The notes beneath the pieces were generated by a model. It saw only the letters and a program-made list of their open reading frames with translations, was not told the DNA's origin and ran no database searches. From Legionellaceae bacterium (GTDB taxonomy: Bacteria; Pseudomonadota; Gammaproteobacteria; Legionellales; Legionellaceae): DNA of 7,202 nucleotides. This document shows positions 4,953 to 7,202 of the stretch, piece by piece. Each line of letters starts with the position of its first letter. Positions within the stretch are counted from its first letter, which is position 1. The stretch lies in assembly GCA_027449525.1 (NCBI GenBank), contig DAIDLK010000042.1, positions 1-7,202 of the forward strand. The letters are read 5' to 3'. Position numbers and translations under genes: made by a program.

Positions 4953-6659
4953 CTACTGACAAGTACTACTGCAGTCCCCTTGAACCACGCACCCCCATAG
5001 CGTATCAGCAAAACTGTAATTGTTAGCTGCATCACCGTTGATAGTAAACGCAAAGACACCAGCAAAATCAGGGTACGTCGCTGAACCCCCTGCGCTATTG
5101 GTTGGCGTGTAGCTAGTACAACAAGTACCAGAACGCAGACAGATTATGGTATTGTATACGACTGGATCACTGGCAACTGGACTGCCGTCACCAGTACCTT
5201 CATTAATTGCATAACCCATAACAACTTGTGATTGATTTAGATAAGCAGTATAAGGTAAAAAATATGGCGAGGTACCTTGCGGCCAACTAGCCATTACATC
5301 GACCGCCAGTGCAACCGCCGTATCTGTGGTAGAGGTAAAGGTTTGCCCTGAAAGAGGATATGTAGTCCCATTAATTCCATAGATACTTCCGCCTGTGCCT
5401 GGATTATATAACTGCGGACCAAACCACGCCAAATAGCTGTAAAGTTGGGCTGAAGTATTAGGCATTTGATAGCTAACTAACGCTGCAAACGTATCATAAA
5501 TACTATTGTATTGGTTGTTAGCACCTGCTTGAGAATATTGGGGCGGAATAGAAAGTAGGAGCTTATTGCCAATGGATGAGTAGACACTTTCCCAGATTGT
5601 AATAATAAGGTCGTACAAGTAATAGGAAGTACAACCGTAGTTGTAGCTTCCCAGGTCACAGCCCGCAAATGGGTTTTGAAAATTATCTACAGCAGACTCA
5701 GTTGCGGTAGTAGTACCCAATCCCCCTTCAATATTAAAATCATATCCATCAAAACCATATGCATATTCAAGATAGGAGAGCGTATTAAGTGTAGTAGGTG
5801 TACCAATTAGGCCATTTATAAAATCTTGAGGACTGCTTACATTTTGCACTGCAGTTGAGAAATATGGCGTTATGTTAGTTGGGTAAGTACCGTAAATGGT
5901 TCCACCGATTGAGAGTAGTACAAACACATTACCGGCGTGCAAATCCGAAATAAAAGTTTGTAGGTTTGAATTTGCATCGGCTCCAGGCGAAGAAACTTGG
6001 CCTGAACCTGTTGCAAAGGTACCAAAACCGCTTAGAGCATTCATGTACAGCACCGTTGTACCTAGAGTCGTGACATCAAAAGGAGCAGCATTAATAAGGA
6101 CATGAGTGTAGCCGGCGGCAATAATGTCGTCTGTTGATAGAGGTGGTTCGGAGCCATAAATATAGCCTATTAATTTGCCTGGAGTACTAGCGGTCACCTC
6201 TTGGGTGGAGGTAGCGTTAAAAGTGCCATCTTTCATCGAAGGGTTGGCATTCACCGCGATTTGTAGCTTTAACGTTTCGCTTGATACCGCTCGCGGCATC
6301 GGCAATGGATATTTAATATGCTCAGCACCAGCTAAGAGCGAATTCATGCGAAGGGTAATTTGCTTACGTTGGTGCGAATGATTACCTTCGACAGAAAAAA
6401 CACACCAACCGTCTCTATTCATGGCACAGCCTTCAATCTGCCTAATCTTTCCAATGTACTTAGGGTCAGTAATTTTTATTCCGACGTAAGGATAATTTCG
6501 GTCTTTTTTTGCACTTACAGTAATGATTTTTGCGAATGGATCGGTTGGGCTTCCACCAACAGTAACAGCAAATAGAGAGGTTGCCGCATGGGCCATGGGC
6601 ATACTAAGTCCTAAAACAAATAAAGCGGATAATTTGAGCTTGAATCGATTGTTTTTCAT
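4953..6659 (-). CDS. Secreted GH18-fold (chitinase-like) protein with altered active-site signature
   Basis: The 568-residue protein begins with a clear signal peptide (basic N-terminus, hydrophobic core 10-22, cleavage AHA|AT near 25). Residues about 27-140 form a domain I do not recognise, with Cys78 and Cys86. A Thr/Ser-rich linker (about 145-160) leads to a GH18-like barrel: GKLIGYIYG (161-169), THVLINAAPF (185-194), LLSIGGTIYG (248-257), YGFDGYDFNIEGG (301-313), LLLSIPPQYS (367-376), FGPQLYN (413-419), VVMGYAINEG (479-488) and GVFAFTINGD (534-543). QLYN resembles the Q-x-Y-N of hevamine/ChiD-type GH18 enzymes. The catalytic Glu311 is kept, but DxxDxDxE reads D304-x-x-D307-x-N309-x-E311, and strand 8 has Phe538 where Trp is usual. 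Ten cysteines suit an exported protein. Chitin or GlcNAc-polymer hydrolysis or binding is likely; activity is uncertain. The Shine-Dalgarno AGGA lies 11 bases before the ATG. Confidence 0.82.
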   Translation of the reverse strand: MKNNRFKLKLSALFVLGLSMPMAHAATSLFAVTVGGSPTDPFAKIITVSAKKDRNYPYVGIKITDPKYIGKIRQIEGCAMNRDGWCVFSVEGNHSHQRKQITLRMNSLLAGAEHIKYPLPMPRAVSSETLKLQIAVNANPSMKDGTFNATSTQEVTASTPGKLIGYIYGSEPPLSTDDIIAAGYTHVLINAAPFDVTTLGTTVLYMNALSGFGTFATGSGQVSSPGADANSNLQTFISDLHAGNVFVLLSIGGTIYGTYPTNITPYFSTAVQNVSSPQDFINGLIGTPTTLNTLSYLEYAYGFDGYDFNIEGGLGTTTATESAVDNFQNPFAGCDLGSYNYGCTSYYLYDLIITIWESVYSSIGNKLLLSIPPQYSQAGANNQYNSIYDTFAALVSYQMPNTSAQLYSYLAWFGPQLYNPGTGGSIYGINGTTYPLSGQTFTSTTDTAVALAVDVMASWPQGTSPYFLPYTAYLNQSQVVMGYAINEGTGDGSPVASDPVVYNTIICLRSGTCCTSYTPTNSAGGSATYPDFAGVFAFTINGDAANNYSFADTLWGCVVQGDCSSTCQ

Positions 6660-6664
6660 GGTAG

Positions 6665-6674
6665 AGGACGTCCT
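6665..6674. promoter_or_regulatory. Palindrome covering the ribosome binding site of the GH18-like gene
   Basis: AGGACGTCCT is a perfect 10-bp palindrome in the 22-bp gap between the two minus-strand genes. On the minus strand its AGGA (6674-6671) is the only Shine-Dalgarno-like sequence before the ATG at 6659, at a somewhat long spacing of 11 bases. It has no loop, so it cannot fold into an ordinary hairpin in a single RNA. A role as a protein site or in dimerisation is speculative. Confidence 0.35.
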
Positions 6675-6681
6675 AAATTGA

Positions 6682-7202
6682 TTAGATTATCATTGCGCAA
6701 GTTAACGCATTAGCATAAACCTGACCGGTTTTAAATGTGCTTTGCACTTGGCTGTTAATGGTATTGAAGCTGCCTTGACCTAGGTAAAAAAACTTATAGC
6801 CACACTCTAATGGCGCGCTACCAAATACATTCGCAAACCTAATTCCTGCGCCAGCGGTAACACTAAATGTGGTGGTTACACTATTGCCCCAGAATTGGTC
6901 AGGAAAGGATATCGCGTCACCACCGGATTGACTGGCTTCGGCAAAATGGTAAGTCCGCATGAAATTAGGACCAATACCCGCCTCCATGGTTATCTTAACA
7001 CCGGGGTTCAATGTGTCGATTACTGGTTTAGCGATAAAATACAGCGGGTAATTGCTAAGATAGTAACTGTACGCTTGATTGTTATATAAGTTTTCTTGAA
7101 ACACATCACCGCTAACAGCAGTTTTTGCAAGATAATACCAATTGATTCCATAGTCAATGTGAGACCTAATCAACGACAAGGGTGTCCCATTTAAAAAATA
7201 AC
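6682..7202 (-). CDS. Outer-membrane beta-barrel protein, C-terminal part (cut by window edge)
   Basis: The frame is open to the right edge: codons between 7180 and 7200 read YFLNGTP without a stop. The TTG at 7179 is therefore internal and the N-terminus lies outside the window. About 172 residues are visible. They alternate polar and aromatic/hydrophobic residues as barrel strands do (DYGINWYYLAKTAV, VKITMEAGIGPNFM, TTTFSVTAGAGIRF, LECGYKFFYLGQGSF). The end, ...GYKFFYLGQGSFN...FKTGQVYANALTCAMII, resembles my recollection of OmpA/opacity-like surface proteins of Legionella-type bacteria (pattern YRFFYLG-G-F...LNTG--YANAL). The last residue is Ile rather than the usual Phe. It ends 22 bp before the GH18-like gene on the same strand, so the two are probably one operon whose promoter lies outside the window. 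The exact family is uncertain. Confidence 0.7.
   Translation of the reverse strand, partial: YFLNGTPLSLIRSHIDYGINWYYLAKTAVSGDVFQENLYNNQAYSYYLSNYPLYFIAKPVIDTLNPGVKITMEAGIGPNFMRTYHFAEASQSGGDAISFPDQFWGNSVTTTFSVTAGAGIRFANVFGSAPLECGYKFFYLGQGSFNTINSQVQSTFKTGQVYANALTCAMII

Noticed and set aside
5896..6575. Three + strand open frames opposite the GH18-like gene (5896-6105, 6175-6381, 6360-6575)
   Set aside because: They are short shadows of a well-supported gene, with no ribosome binding sites or family-like motifs.
6682..7179. Complete 165-codon gene starting at TTG 7179
   Set aside because: The frame continues without a stop to the window edge and there is no Shine-Dalgarno sequence at 7179; the family also needs more N-terminal strands.

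Overview
The window looks like chromosomal DNA from a gammaproteobacterium. The rsmA-to-apaH gene order is a gammaproteobacterial housekeeping arrangement. The style of the right-hand outer-membrane protein, and a secreted GH18-type protein next to it, remind me most of the Legionellales (Legionella/Coxiella/Aquicella relatives). That placement is an inference from recalled family features, not from a search. Coding density is high, every gap is shorter than 150 bp, and I see no tRNA, rRNA, CRISPR array, transposase or phage gene.

Left block, + strand (1-4005): a short leader carries a REP-like palindrome of a kind that is dispersed in many proteobacterial genomes. After it come rsmA (16S rRNA dimethyltransferase), a TraI_2/HD-fold protein with a degenerate HD motif, apaH (diadenosine tetraphosphatase, overlapping the previous gene by 8 bp), and a periplasmic MltB-type lytic transglycosylase. 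In enterics apaG lies between rsmA and apaH; here that position holds the TraI_2-like protein. The spacing and overlap suggest that rsmA, the TraI_2-like gene and apaH form one transcription unit. The transglycosylase follows after 58 bp that contain a perfect AT-rich palindrome.

Middle (4006-4938): a 141-bp gap holds a strong intrinsic terminator pointing left (minus strand), although the flanking genes on both sides are on the + strand. It either ends a short minus-strand RNA or stops antisense transcription arriving from the right. A carboxylesterase/monoacylglycerol-lipase-like alpha/beta hydrolase follows with an intact catalytic triad.

Right block, minus strand (4953-7202): a beta-barrel outer-membrane protein, cut by the window edge, lies 22 bp upstream of a 568-residue secreted GH18-fold protein. 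The two are probably co-transcribed. The GH18 protein has the signal peptide and barrel landmarks, but its signature reads DGYDFNIE instead of DxxDxDxE (Asp to Asn) and its last strand has Phe where Trp is usual. It may be a carbohydrate-binding or altered-activity member. Its stop codon is 14 bp from that of the hydrolase, with no terminator between them, so the two units are convergent. Base composition of the right block looks more AT-rich by eye than the left, which suggests an accessory cell-surface module next to a core locus.
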